Assembly (NCBI GenBank): GCA_045538555.1 | Contig: JAZSRP010000008.1 | Coordinates: 1 to 43,271, forward strand | Direction: 5' to 3' | Source of the DNA: Coliplasma sp045538555 | GTDB taxonomy: Bacteria > Bacillota > Clostridia > Oscillospirales > CAG-382 | Length of the DNA stretch: 43,271 nucleotides | Shown: piece by piece, positions 7,781 to 16,453 of the stretch | Layout of the letters: each line of letters begins with the position of its first letter | How positions within the stretch are numbered: position 1 is the stretch's first letter | Notes under the pieces: model-generated | The model's database searches: none | Told to the model about the DNA's origin: nothing | The model's input: only the letters and a program-made list of their open reading frames with translations | Program-made: the position numbers and the translations under genes

Positions 7781-9187
7781 ATGGCAATCAAAGCAACACT
7801 TACGCAGGTGAAGGACATTTTTGCCGACATCGCAAGATTTGACCAACAGACGGTCAGCGTCGGCGGCTGGGTCAAAACCATCAGATCATCAAACGCATTT
7901 GGGTTTATTGAGCTCAATGACGGCACCTGCTTCAAAAATATACAGATAGTTTTGGAAAGCGACAAGCTGGACAATTACAAAGAGATATCCAAGCTCAATA
8001 TTTCGGCATCTGTCATTGCAACGGGAGTCATAGTTCTCACTCCCGGCGCAAAGCAGCCCTTTGAGATGAAAGCCACTTCTGTCACAGTGACGGGTGAGTC
8101 CACTCCCGAGTACCCCATTCAGCCCAAGAGACATTCGTTTGAGTTTTTGCGTTCGGTAGCGCATCTGCGTCCCCGTGCAAATACCTTCAATGCGGTTTTC
8201 AGAGTGCGCTCGGTGGCGGCTCAGGGTATCCATCGCTTTTTTGCGGACAAGGGATTTGTGTACGTAAACACTCCCATCATCACAGGCAGTGACTGTGAGG
8301 GTGCGGGCGAGATGTTCCGTGTTACCACCCTTGACATCAACGATCCTCCCCGCAATGAGAACGGAACAGTTGATTTTTCCAAAGATTTCTTTGGCAGATC
8401 GACCAACCTCACCGTTTCGGGTCAGCTGGAGGCAGAGTGCTTTGCACTTGCATATTCAAACGTATACACGTTTGGACCTACTTTCAGAGCCGAAAATTCC
8501 AACACTCCCCGCCATGCGGCAGAGTTTTGGATGATCGAGCCGGAGATCGCTTTTGCGGACCTTGAGGACTATATGTCCCTTGCGGAGGAGATGACAAAAT
8601 ATGTCATCAGATACGTGATGGAGAGATGCCCCGCAGAAATGGAATTTTTTAACAAATTTATTGACAACGGGCTTCTTGACCGCCTCAACCATCTGGTAAA
8701 CAGCGAGTTTGCACGCGTTAGCTACACCGAGGCGGTGGAGATACTTCAAAAGAGCGGTCAAAAGTTTGATTATCCTGTCAGCTGGGGATGCGATTTGCAG
8801 ACCGAGCACGAGAGATACCTTACCGAAAAGGCATTTGGCGTCCCTGTTTTTGTCACGGACTATCCCAAGGAGATCAAGTCCTTTTATATGCGTCTCAACG
8901 ATGACGGAAAGACCGTTGCCGCTGCGGATATGCTTGTTCCCGGTGTGGGCGAGCTTATCGGCGGCTCCCAGAGAGAGGAGCGCCTTGATCTTCTCACTGC
9001 CCGCATTGCGGAGCTGGGATTGGACGAGAAGGACTATTGGTGGTATCTTGATCTCCGCAGATACGGCGGTGTCAAGCATGCCGGCTATGGTTTGGGCTTT
9101 GAGCGTCTCATAATGTACATCACCGGAATCACAAATATCCGTGACGTTGAGCTGTTCCCCAGAACTACAGGCAGCGCAGAATTTTGA
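7781..9187 (+). CDS. asnS: Asparagine-tRNA ligase
   Basis: The 468-residue cytosolic class II synthetase charges tRNA-Asn. An N-terminal OB-fold anticodon-binding domain (about 1-115, VGGWVKTIRSSNAFGFIELND) precedes the catalytic core. Motif 2 is seen in FGPTFRAENSNTPRHAAEFW and motif 3 in GYGLGFERLIMYITG near the end. Length and motif spacing match bacterial AsnRS, and the NTPRHAAEFWMIEPE form favours AsnRS over AspRS. The ATG follows GGAGGAAAG. The next gene begins 20 bp after the stop, so the two are probably cotranscribed. Confidence 0.96.
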   Translation: MAIKATLTQVKDIFADIARFDQQTVSVGGWVKTIRSSNAFGFIELNDGTCFKNIQIVLESDKLDNYKEISKLNISASVIATGVIVLTPGAKQPFEMKATSVTVTGESTPEYPIQPKRHSFEFLRSVAHLRPRANTFNAVFRVRSVAAQGIHRFFADKGFVYVNTPIITGSDCEGAGEMFRVTTLDINDPPRNENGTVDFSKDFFGRSTNLTVSGQLEAECFALAYSNVYTFGPTFRAENSNTPRHAAEFWMIEPEIAFADLEDYMSLAEEMTKYVIRYVMERCPAEMEFFNKFIDNGLLDRLNHLVNSEFARVSYTEAVEILQKSGQKFDYPVSWGCDLQTEHERYLTEKAFGVPVFVTDYPKEIKSFYMRLNDDGKTVAAADMLVPGVGELIGGSQREERLDLLTARIAELGLDEKDYWWYLDLRRYGGVKHAGYGLGFERLIMYITGITNIRDVELFPRTTGSAEF

Positions 9188-9207
9188 TTGGAGAAAATTT
9201 TTTACTC

Positions 9208-10443
9208 ATGAACAAAGAAGCACTTATTTCAAAATATAATCAGTTCAAAGCCATGGGCCTCAAGCTGGATATGTCCCGCGGTAAGCCCTCGCCGGAGCAG
9301 GTATCCACAGTGGAACGGCTCCTCACTGCGATTACCGTCAACGAACAGTGTTTTTCCGAGACAGGCACCGATTGCCGCAACTATGGCGGACTTGACGGAA
9401 TCAATGAAATGAAGCGTCTGCTGGGTGAGATGCTGGGTGTGGGTCAGGATCAGATCATCGTGGGAGGCAACTCCAGTCTCAACCTGATGTATGACACTGT
9501 TGCACGTTCCATGCTTCACCCCGTCACCGATGGCTGCAAGCCCTGGTCAAAATATGAAAAGATATCTTTTCTGTGCCCTGTTCCCGGTTATGACAGACAT
9601 TTTGCTATCTGCGAATTTTTTGGTATAAACATGATCAATATTCCTCTCCATGAGGATGGACCCGACATGGACATGGTGGAATCGTTGGTGGCGTCTGATG
9701 AGACCATCAAGGGTATCTGGTGTGTACCCAAATATTCCAATCCCTGTGGATACACCTATTCTGCCGAGACGGTACGCAGATTTGCATCGCTGCGCCCCAA
9801 AGCCAAGGATTTCAGGGTTTTTTGGGACAACGCATACGTGCTTCACGATTTGACGGACACTCCCGACGATCTGGTTGAAATATTCTCAGAGGCACGCAAA
9901 TACGGAAACGAGGATATGTTTTTTGAGTTTGCATCCACTTCAAAAATCACTTATCCCGGCTCGGGTATTTCATGCATCGTCTCCAGTGCCGCCAATATTG
10001 AGCGGATTCTCAATGCACTCAAGGTGCAGACAATCGGCCACGACAAGCTCAATCAGCTGAGACATTCCCGTATTTTCCGCTGCTATGATGACATCGTTGC
10101 TCAAATGAAAGTTCATATGAACATCATCCGTCCGAAATTTGATGCCATCTATGAGGTCTTTGAAAGAGAATTTTCGGATATAGAGGGTGTCAGCTGGACA
10201 AAGCCCAACGGCGGTTATTTTACGTTGCTGACGCTTCCTGCAGGCACCGCAAAGCGCACCGTTGCGCTCTGCAAAGAGGCGGGACTGGTGGTGACTCCCG
10301 CAGGAGCAATGTTCCCCTATGGATATGACCCCGAGGACAGACACATCAGGATCGCACCTTCCTATCCCAGCCCCGATGAGCTGAGAGTTGCCGCAGATCT
10401 TCTTGCCTGCTGTGCAAAACTTGCTATTGTGGAAAATCAATAA
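9208..10443 (+). CDS. PLP-dependent aminotransferase, aspartate aminotransferase-like (PF12897 type)
   Basis: The 411-residue fold-type I aminotransferase has its likely PLP lysine at about K246 in STSKIT. Other markers are the VGGNSSLNLMYD cofactor-phosphate loop, VPKYSNPCGYTYS and the C-terminal HIRIAPSYPS. The sequence resembles the divergent Asp_aminotransf family rather than classical AspC, so transamination of aspartate or a related amino acid is inferred. I prefer the ATG at 9208, giving MNKEALISKYNQ; GGAG at 9190-9193 is a little far. A TTG at 9184 would overlap the asnS stop. It lies directly downstream of asnS. Confidence 0.88.
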   Translation: MNKEALISKYNQFKAMGLKLDMSRGKPSPEQVSTVERLLTAITVNEQCFSETGTDCRNYGGLDGINEMKRLLGEMLGVGQDQIIVGGNSSLNLMYDTVARSMLHPVTDGCKPWSKYEKISFLCPVPGYDRHFAICEFFGINMINIPLHEDGPDMDMVESLVASDETIKGIWCVPKYSNPCGYTYSAETVRRFASLRPKAKDFRVFWDNAYVLHDLTDTPDDLVEIFSEARKYGNEDMFFEFASTSKITYPGSGISCIVSSAANIERILNALKVQTIGHDKLNQLRHSRIFRCYDDIVAQMKVHMNIIRPKFDAIYEVFEREFSDIEGVSWTKPNGGYFTLLTLPAGTAKRTVALCKEAGLVVTPAGAMFPYGYDPEDRHIRIAPSYPSPDELRVAADLLACCAKLAIVENQ

Positions 10444-10459
10444 AAATATCGTTCTCATC

Positions 10460-10488
10460 TTGCTTTATATTTACATTTGTGGTAAAAT
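10460..10488 (+). promoter_or_regulatory. Promoter upstream of the solute-binding lipoprotein
   Basis: TTGCTT (10460-10465), a 17-bp spacer and TAAAAT (10483-10488). Transcription would begin near 10495, immediately before the hairpin at 10507-10543, so the leader may be attenuated. Confidence 0.6.
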
Positions 10489-10506
10489 AACGCAAAGAGA
10501 TGTGAC

Positions 10507-10543
10507 GGGTCGGGCTTGTCTTCTCGACCCGTTGTTTTTTCTC
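10507..10543 (+). terminator. Terminator or attenuator before the solute-binding lipoprotein
   Basis: ACGGGTCG and CGACCCGT form an 8-bp stem around an 11-12 nt loop, followed by TTGTTTTTT. It can end the asnS-aminotransferase transcript. Because the promoter at 10460-10488 lies upstream, it could also act as a leader attenuator for the next gene. Confidence 0.75.
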
Positions 10544-10564
10544 AAAAATACGGAGGAAAAAAAG

Positions 10565-12115
10565 ATGAATATCACAGTTCGTTTTTTCAGCATGATTCTT
10601 GTTCTTTGCTTGGCGTGTGGTGTGCTTTGCTCGTGCAAACAGGCGCAGGAGGAGAGCAGTCAGGCAGAAGGCGGCTTCAGCTATGATTCTGATACCAGCT
10701 ATTCTTACGGCCCTGTGGATTACGGCGAGTTTCCCTATAAAGACACAAAATTTGATGAAGAAGAGGGGACCATACGTGTTCTCTGCGTTGACACCCAGCG
10801 CCACAAGTACGGCACTCAGCAGTTTGTCTATCTTGAGGAGAACGCAGGCAACGTTATCAACGTGGCTGTTCAGGAAAGAAACAACCTTTTGTCTGAGAAA
10901 TACGGCATAACGTTTGACGTTTATACCGAGCAGTTTCCTACGGAAAAGATTGCCACACTTGTGCAGTCAAGCACTGACGAATACGATATTATTTGTGATT
11001 CGGTGGACCGTCTGGTGACGGGAGTTACAGAAAATTTTTATTGGTCATTGGATACGATGATGGATCTGTCGTTCCCTTGGTGGGATCAAAAGTCCATTGA
11101 AGCGCTCGCGCTGTCCGACAAGCATTATTTCCTCACGGGCGATGCGCTGCTTACCGATGACGATAATACTTATCTCACCCTGTTCAACAAGAATATATAT
11201 GACAGCAATGCACAGCTTTCGGGCAAGTATGGTGATATTTATCAGATCGTAAGAGACGGCGGCTTCACCATTGATCTATATTATGAAATGTGCAGAGCGG
11301 TCTCAAAGCCCAGTGAGACAGGTGCATGGGATTTCAATGCCACCTACGGCAACCTTTCTCACGCTTACGGAGCCACCGTTATGATGAACGGATGCGGTAT
11401 TGCAACCGTGGCAAAGAATGAAAATGACGAGCTTTATCTCAACGTGATGAATGAATCCTCCGTCGGCGCGTTTGACAAGGTTTATGAGCTGATGTCCGAT
11501 TTGCAAAACACCCAGCGTGCGGAGCTGATAATCGGAAAATCTCCCAATGTCAGCAGCTCATACGGGTTTGCGGAGCTGGAGGAGATGTTTGTGTCAGGTA
11601 GAGGCCTGTTTTTCAACACCACCGCAAGCTCCATCTCGGTCCTCAAGAGCGTGGAAATGGATTTTGAGTTTGGTGTGCTTCCCATACCCAAACTAAATGC
11701 AGATCAGCAGGATTATTGCTGTACCGTAAACAGATACCATTCCTCTGCCATTGCGGTTCCCACCACTGTTCCTACCGACCGTCATGACGTCATTGCCATT
11801 GCGTTGCAGGCGCTGGGATTCCACAACACGGAGGTCATTCGTGCTTATTACCAGACCACGCTTCAGCTTCAGGCGGTTTATACCGACTCCGATGCGGAAA
11901 TGTTGGATATTGTTTACAACAACAGATTTTACGATATTGGTGCGATTTTTGGCTGGGGAGAGCTCAATTCTTCCAAAAATTTGATCAACCTGTACGGATC
12001 TGTTATTGCGGATTCCTCCGCCAACACTTTGGTGTCCAAATGGGAGTCTATGGAATCCATGGTGGAGTCGGCAATGCAGGAAACTATTGACGCTTACAAC
12101 GATTCCATAACCTGA
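10565..12115 (+). CDS. Extracellular solute-binding lipoprotein
   Basis: The 516-residue precursor has a lipoprotein signal peptide with cysteines in GVLCSCK near residues 20-24, followed by a Ser/Asp/Tyr-rich linker. The body has the pattern of large ABC-type solute-binding proteins of Clostridia: a TIRVLCVD first strand, YDIICDSVDRL hinge-region strand, GDALLTDDDNTY and FEFGVLPIPKL. The start is the ATG at 10565 behind ACGGAGGAAA; an upstream open frame would cross the terminator. It is probably anchored outside the membrane and binds a sugar or peptide. No permease or ATPase genes accompany it, so it may be an orphan receptor for a transporter encoded elsewhere. Confidence 0.87.
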   Translation: MNITVRFFSMILVLCLACGVLCSCKQAQEESSQAEGGFSYDSDTSYSYGPVDYGEFPYKDTKFDEEEGTIRVLCVDTQRHKYGTQQFVYLEENAGNVINVAVQERNNLLSEKYGITFDVYTEQFPTEKIATLVQSSTDEYDIICDSVDRLVTGVTENFYWSLDTMMDLSFPWWDQKSIEALALSDKHYFLTGDALLTDDDNTYLTLFNKNIYDSNAQLSGKYGDIYQIVRDGGFTIDLYYEMCRAVSKPSETGAWDFNATYGNLSHAYGATVMMNGCGIATVAKNENDELYLNVMNESSVGAFDKVYELMSDLQNTQRAELIIGKSPNVSSSYGFAELEEMFVSGRGLFFNTTASSISVLKSVEMDFEFGVLPIPKLNADQQDYCCTVNRYHSSAIAVPTTVPTDRHDVIAIALQALGFHNTEVIRAYYQTTLQLQAVYTDSDAEMLDIVYNNRFYDIGAIFGWGELNSSKNLINLYGSVIADSSANTLVSKWESMESMVESAMQETIDAYNDSIT

Positions 12116-12134
12116 CAGAAAGGGTGCACGCTCC

Positions 12135-14147
12135 ATGAAAAAAAGGTTTGTTACAGTTGCCCTTGCCGCCCTGCTTTTGCTGGCAGTCTGCCTGCCTGTG
12201 ACTGTTGCGGCAGCAGAAAATGAGCTTCTCTCTTCGGGGAAGTCCTACACAGTGGATTATGTTGCAAAGATCGACAACGCTTTTCCTGCCATGGCATACA
12301 AGCAAGAAACGGCGCTGACTGACGGAAAAACCGCAAGCAACAGCTACAATGATTCTGCGTGGCTTCAGCTCTATCGCGGAGTAGAGGCAGTGATTACCGT
12401 TGACCTTGAAACGGTGTGCGCTGTTTCGGATTTTTCCGTAGGCGTGCTCCAGAGCAAAGCGGCTGGAATATATGCCGCCCGATACATCAACGTGCTTGTT
12501 TCTGAAGATGGTGAGAATTTTGGGCTTGCAGCCCAATACAGCGATCCGTCAAAAACCATTATTGCCTCGCCTGCCCGTGTTCTGTGTGAAGCAAAATCGG
12601 ACACCCCGCTGAAGGCAAGATACGTTAGATTTGTTATTTGCAGTGATATCAACACTTATGTTGACGAGCTCTGCGTCTACGGCTCAAAGGATGCGTCGGG
12701 CGCATCCACTGCACCAAAATATGAGGAGTCACCCGATGTAGGATTTCCCAAGAGCCAAGCTCTTGACGGGATTTCCAGCATCTGCTTGATGTATATTGCG
12801 GGACAGTACACAAAGGAAGAGCTGAAACCATATTTTGCATACGTTGACAAAAACGGAAAAGCAACGGACACCATGTTTGACTCTATGCTGTTTTTGGGTA
12901 TGCCTCAGACAAACTCCCCCGACGGCTACATGAGACAAAAGGACATGATTGCTTTTGTTGACAGTGCGCTGGGTGAGGGTCTGAACATGAACATAACAGC
13001 GCTGGACAGTGCTGTAGGCGAGCTCAAGGGTGAGCTGGGATTGGGTTCTGACTACAAGTATCCTATCTTTCTCGCTACTCCTTTTCCGGGGCTGTTCAAC
13101 GATGTGTTTGGCGAGATAGACGGCGTTCAGGTCACTGCGTCAAATCTGGAAAACCGGCTTGCCATTGTGAGATGGTTTGTGGACTATGCTTCTGCACGAT
13201 TTGAACAATGCAATTTTCAAAACCTTTCTCTCAAGGGAATGTATTGGTTCCACGAGACGATCCCGTATGCCCTGAGCACTCATGAGGAGGAGCTCATCAA
13301 GGGATTTAACGATTACTGCCACCAAAAATCACTCAAAACCATTTGGATCCCTTATTACTGTGCATCGGGCTTTTCCCGTGCGGTGGATTTGGGATTTGAT
13401 GCAGCAACGCTCCAGAGCGGATACGCATTTATCAACGATGCTACCGGCGAGTCCACTCCCGAAGCTGTCAGCGACAGTGCCGCAGCTGCAAAAAAGTTTG
13501 GACTCGGCATGGAGTTTGAGGTGGATTCCGGTGTAAACAATTATTTCAAACGTTTTGAACAGTACGTGCACGTCGCATACCGTGAGGGACTGATCAACGA
13601 TGGTGTCATGATGATGTACCAGGTTACAAAAGATCTGTACAACAGCTCCGCCTCTACAGCCGCCTCAGGCCGAAAGCTGTATGAGCTGACCTATGAGTAT
13701 TGCTCCGGCAAGTACACGGAATATGCTCCGGTAATCGGTGAGATTCCCACTGTGACGGTGAAAAAAGGTGAATATGCACGGGGCAGGTTTGAGGTTACCG
13801 ACGAGGACACAAACAAGAGCAATTTGGGTCTTGCGCTTTTTGAGTGCCCCGACGGTATCTATGTCAACCTTGAGGGAAGCGGATTCTATGAGGTTGATGC
13901 AAAGCTGGCGCAGCCGGGCACCTACGTGGTCAGATTTTCGGTTACCGACGGATTTGGCGTGTCTGACGTTGCGGAGATGACTGTCATTGTTGAACCCGAT
14001 CAATCTGTGGAGTCACAGATACAGACGGATACACAAAACGGTTCCGGAAGCTCAACGCTTTATATCATCATTGCAGCGGCGGTATTGATTACCGCGGCGG
14101 CAGTGGTGTTTATAATAATAACTCTAAAAAAATCCAACAAACAGTAA
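12135..14147 (+). CDS. Secreted DUF4855 protein with discoidin-like N-terminus and C-terminal membrane anchor
   Basis: The 670-residue protein has a signal peptide (MKKRFVTVALAALLLLAVCL, likely cleaved after AAA near residue 27) and a beta-rich F5/8C-like region (about 30-185, with YINVLVSEDGENF and ARYVRFV). The DUF4855 core spans about 205-505 and includes ATDTMFDSMLFL, GMYWFHETI, IWIPYYCASG and GLGMEFEVD. An Ig- or cadherin-like domain lies at about 525-635 and a C-terminal membrane helix at about 643-664 followed by KKSNKQ. The core layout suggests a glycoside-hydrolase-like barrel, but no activity is known to me. It begins 19 bp after the binding-protein gene and has a paralogue at 33720-35633. 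Confidence 0.84.
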   Translation: MKKRFVTVALAALLLLAVCLPVTVAAAENELLSSGKSYTVDYVAKIDNAFPAMAYKQETALTDGKTASNSYNDSAWLQLYRGVEAVITVDLETVCAVSDFSVGVLQSKAAGIYAARYINVLVSEDGENFGLAAQYSDPSKTIIASPARVLCEAKSDTPLKARYVRFVICSDINTYVDELCVYGSKDASGASTAPKYEESPDVGFPKSQALDGISSICLMYIAGQYTKEELKPYFAYVDKNGKATDTMFDSMLFLGMPQTNSPDGYMRQKDMIAFVDSALGEGLNMNITALDSAVGELKGELGLGSDYKYPIFLATPFPGLFNDVFGEIDGVQVTASNLENRLAIVRWFVDYASARFEQCNFQNLSLKGMYWFHETIPYALSTHEEELIKGFNDYCHQKSLKTIWIPYYCASGFSRAVDLGFDAATLQSGYAFINDATGESTPEAVSDSAAAAKKFGLGMEFEVDSGVNNYFKRFEQYVHVAYREGLINDGVMMMYQVTKDLYNSSASTAASGRKLYELTYEYCSGKYTEYAPVIGEIPTVTVKKGEYARGRFEVTDEDTNKSNLGLALFECPDGIYVNLEGSGFYEVDAKLAQPGTYVVRFSVTDGFGVSDVAEMTVIVEPDQSVESQIQTDTQNGSGSSTLYIIIAAAVLITAAAVVFIIITLKKSNKQ

Positions 14148-14163
14148 AAGGAGTATCAGAAAG

Positions 14164-15531
14164 ATGAAAAGATTCCTCGCGTTGATCCTTGTTTGTATTT
14201 TTGCTTTCACTTTTGTTGCATGCAACAGCAGTGACGGCGACGACTCCAGCGCTCCTGCATTTACAGCCTCCGGAAACTCGGACGATGAGTCCCAATCCAC
14301 CTCCAAGGACACCTCCAAGGATACCTCCAAGGATACCTCCAAGGAAACTTCTGATGATGTGTCGGCAGAAGTTTCTGGCGATGCCTCCGCAGACACTTCT
14401 GACGATGTGTCCGGCGAAACCTCCGACGATGGTACCGAAGCAGTTGTATTTACCAACAAATACATCTCCTGGAACGGCTCTGTTGACAAGGGCATCGTAG
14501 GTGTAAGAGCAGACGATGCAACCTCTATCAAAATTTCCAAATTCAACGACATCGCAGCAGCGGGTGACGTTGCTGTTTATACCAACCTTTACGGTGACAG
14601 CATCAAGACCGCAGGTCAGGATTTCTCTGAGTTTGCCATTGCAGTGTTTGAGTATGATAAATCGGCATTTGACTACCTGCAAAAATCCTTTGCCGACGTG
14701 GGTGAGGGCGATGCAGAAACAAAGATCCCCTCTGACGGATACGTTCTTGCCATCCACAAGGACAATGCAAACTATATCAACAACCTCAAGGGTGCTGCAA
14801 GCGGCAGCAAGTTCTATCCCCACGGTTTTGTTGTGAACAACGGTCTCAACACACAGATCGAAAAAGCATCAAAAGCACCTACCATTGACGGCAAGGTAGA
14901 CTCCAAGGAGTATGGCGATGCTATCTGGGAGATCGAGCCCGACAACAAACTGGTTAGCTATGCACAGTTTGAGGTAAACAACTATTATTCCACGGCAACC
15001 GTGTACCTTACCTATGACAAGGAATACCTGTATTTGGGCGTTGTGGTTGACTCTCCTTATCATGAGAACACCATCACCGAGACGACCACAGGCAACATGT
15101 ACAATTTTGAGAGTATTCAGGTCAACGTGACATCTGTTGCCACCACAAGCGATTATATCAGCGAGCATTGGGACAACGTTGTTGATGCCACTGCAGTCAA
15201 TGAAAACGTGGTGAGACAGTACGGATTCTGCGTCAATGATGAGGGAACCACTTACAGCCACGTATGGATGGGCCAGCCCGCTACATTCTCCGGCACTGCA
15301 GTTTGTATGCGTGATGACAAAAACCTGGTTACCGTTTACGAGGCAGCGATCCCCTGGTCAGAGTGCGGAAGCGAGGACAACCCCGTTGACGTTACCAAGG
15401 GCGGAGCGTTTGGATTCTCCGTTTCCATCAACAGCGGAAACAATACCTTTAAAAACATTTATCTCCGCGACGGCGGCGGAATCATCGGTCTCAACGACTG
15501 GACAAAGGTTCCTACCATCACATTTGGTTGA
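14164..15531 (+). CDS. Lipoprotein with CBM9-like carbohydrate-binding domain
   Basis: The 455-residue lipoprotein has a lipobox FVAC with cysteine at residue 20, then a Ser/Thr/Asp-rich linker (about 20-95) encoded partly by 12-bp tandem repeats. A middle domain of unknown type covers about 95-230. The C-terminal half (about 235-455) resembles CBM9/DOMON-type sugar-binding modules: APTIDGKVDSKEYGDA, VYLTYDKEYLYLGVVVDSP, ESIQVNV and VYEAAIPWSECG. The ATG follows AAGGAG. It starts 16 bp after the DUF4855 gene. It probably displays a glycan-binding module on the cell surface; the ligand is unknown. Confidence 0.86.
   Translation: MKRFLALILVCIFAFTFVACNSSDGDDSSAPAFTASGNSDDESQSTSKDTSKDTSKDTSKETSDDVSAEVSGDASADTSDDVSGETSDDGTEAVVFTNKYISWNGSVDKGIVGVRADDATSIKISKFNDIAAAGDVAVYTNLYGDSIKTAGQDFSEFAIAVFEYDKSAFDYLQKSFADVGEGDAETKIPSDGYVLAIHKDNANYINNLKGAASGSKFYPHGFVVNNGLNTQIEKASKAPTIDGKVDSKEYGDAIWEIEPDNKLVSYAQFEVNNYYSTATVYLTYDKEYLYLGVVVDSPYHENTITETTTGNMYNFESIQVNVTSVATTSDYISEHWDNVVDATAVNENVVRQYGFCVNDEGTTYSHVWMGQPATFSGTAVCMRDDKNLVTVYEAAIPWSECGSEDNPVDVTKGGAFGFSVSINSGNNTFKNIYLRDGGGIIGLNDWTKVPTITFG
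14302..14349 (+). repeat. 12-bp tandem repeats encoding SKDT
   Basis: Four units of TCCAAGGAYACC (the last is TCCAAGGAAACT) lie in tandem and encode SKDT SKDT SKDT SKET in the lipoprotein linker. Degenerate Ser/Asp repeats continue downstream. The 12-bp unit preserves frame, so slippage would change linker length only. Confidence 0.9.
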
Positions 15532-15545
15532 TTTGAGGTAAAAAA

Positions 15546-16403
15546 ATGAAAATAGGCGTCAGTCTTTATAGCTTTCACGGATACGCAAGAGATGATTCGC
15601 TTGGTGTAAAAGGATGCATTGACAAAGCAAAGGAATTTGGCTGTCAGGGACTTGATTTTGTAGAAGTGGAAGGAATGAATACTCAGGAGGAGTATATCGC
15701 CTACGCAAAGGATATCGGTGATTATTGCAGAAGCGTCGACATGGAGCCGGTGTGCTTCTGTGTGGGCAGTGATTTTCTCAACCGTGACACTGACGAGGAG
15801 ATACGGCGTGTAAAAGGAATGGTGGACGTTGCAGCGGCATATGGCTGCGCGCTTATGCGTCACGATGCTACCCCCGGGTATATGGGTCAAAACAAATTCT
15901 GTTCATTTGATACAGTGCTTCCCATTCTTGCAAGAGCATACCGTGAGGTTACGGAATATGCTGAAACCAAGGGTGTAAAAACCTGTATTGAAAACCACGG
16001 CTTTTTTGCACAGGACCCCGACAGGATCGAAAAACTGATCAATGCAGTTGATCATCCCAATTTTGGCGCACTGGTCGATATCGGAAACTTTGCCTGCTCA
16101 GATTCGGACCACGGCTATGCTGTGGGAGTTGTGGCACCCTACGCTTTCCACGCGCATGCCAAGGATTTTCACAAAAAGAGCGGAACATTGGACAACCCCG
16201 GTGAGGGATGGTTCATGTCCCGCGGTGGGAATTATCTCCGCGGATCTATTATCGGTCATGGCGATGTCCCCGTTGCACAGTGTGTCCGCGCTCTCAAAAG
16301 GGCGGGATATGACGGATACCTGATGATCGAATTTGAGGGAATGGAAGATCCTCTCACCGGCATCAGAGTGGGATGTCAGAACCTGAAACGGTTTGCCGAA
16401 TAA
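15546..16403 (+). CDS. Sugar phosphate isomerase/epimerase-like TIM-barrel protein
   Basis: The 285-residue cytosolic protein of the AP_endonuc_2/xylose isomerase-like family starts MKIGVSLYSFHG. Candidate metal-binding positions include the Glu and His of TCIENHGFF, the Asp of ALVDIGNFA, the His of HAHAKDFH and the Glu of LMIEFEGME. The family isomerises or epimerises sugars and inositol derivatives; the specific substrate is not evident. The ATG follows GAGGT and is 14 bp after the CBM9 lipoprotein stop, so it probably processes the product captured by this locus. That link is inference from gene order. Confidence 0.87.
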   Translation: MKIGVSLYSFHGYARDDSLGVKGCIDKAKEFGCQGLDFVEVEGMNTQEEYIAYAKDIGDYCRSVDMEPVCFCVGSDFLNRDTDEEIRRVKGMVDVAAAYGCALMRHDATPGYMGQNKFCSFDTVLPILARAYREVTEYAETKGVKTCIENHGFFAQDPDRIEKLINAVDHPNFGALVDIGNFACSDSDHGYAVGVVAPYAFHAHAKDFHKKSGTLDNPGEGWFMSRGGNYLRGSIIGHGDVPVAQCVRALKRAGYDGYLMIEFEGMEDPLTGIRVGCQNLKRFAE

Positions 16404-16412
16404 CATTTTTGA

Positions 16413-16438
16413 AAAAGGGCGGGGCACAAAAAGTGCCC
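16413..16438 (+). other. GC-rich hairpin between two genes
   Basis: GCGGGGCAC and GTGCCCCGC form a perfect 9-bp stem with an AAAAA loop, directly after the isomerase stop and about 16 bases before the next likely start. There is no T-tract, so it may stabilise or process mRNA, or limit translation of the next gene, rather than terminate. Confidence 0.65.
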
Positions 16439-16453
16439 CGCATCCCCTGCAAA

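Noticed and set aside
10388..10564. Upstream extension of the solute-binding protein frame
   Set aside because: It would begin inside the aminotransferase gene and pass through the terminator; the ATG at 10565 begins a lipoprotein signal behind a strong ribosome binding site.
14110..14823. Glycine/valine-rich minus-strand frame opposite the CBM9 lipoprotein
   Set aside because: Its repetitive composition is produced by the complementary strand of the 12-bp tandem repeats; no start signal is present.
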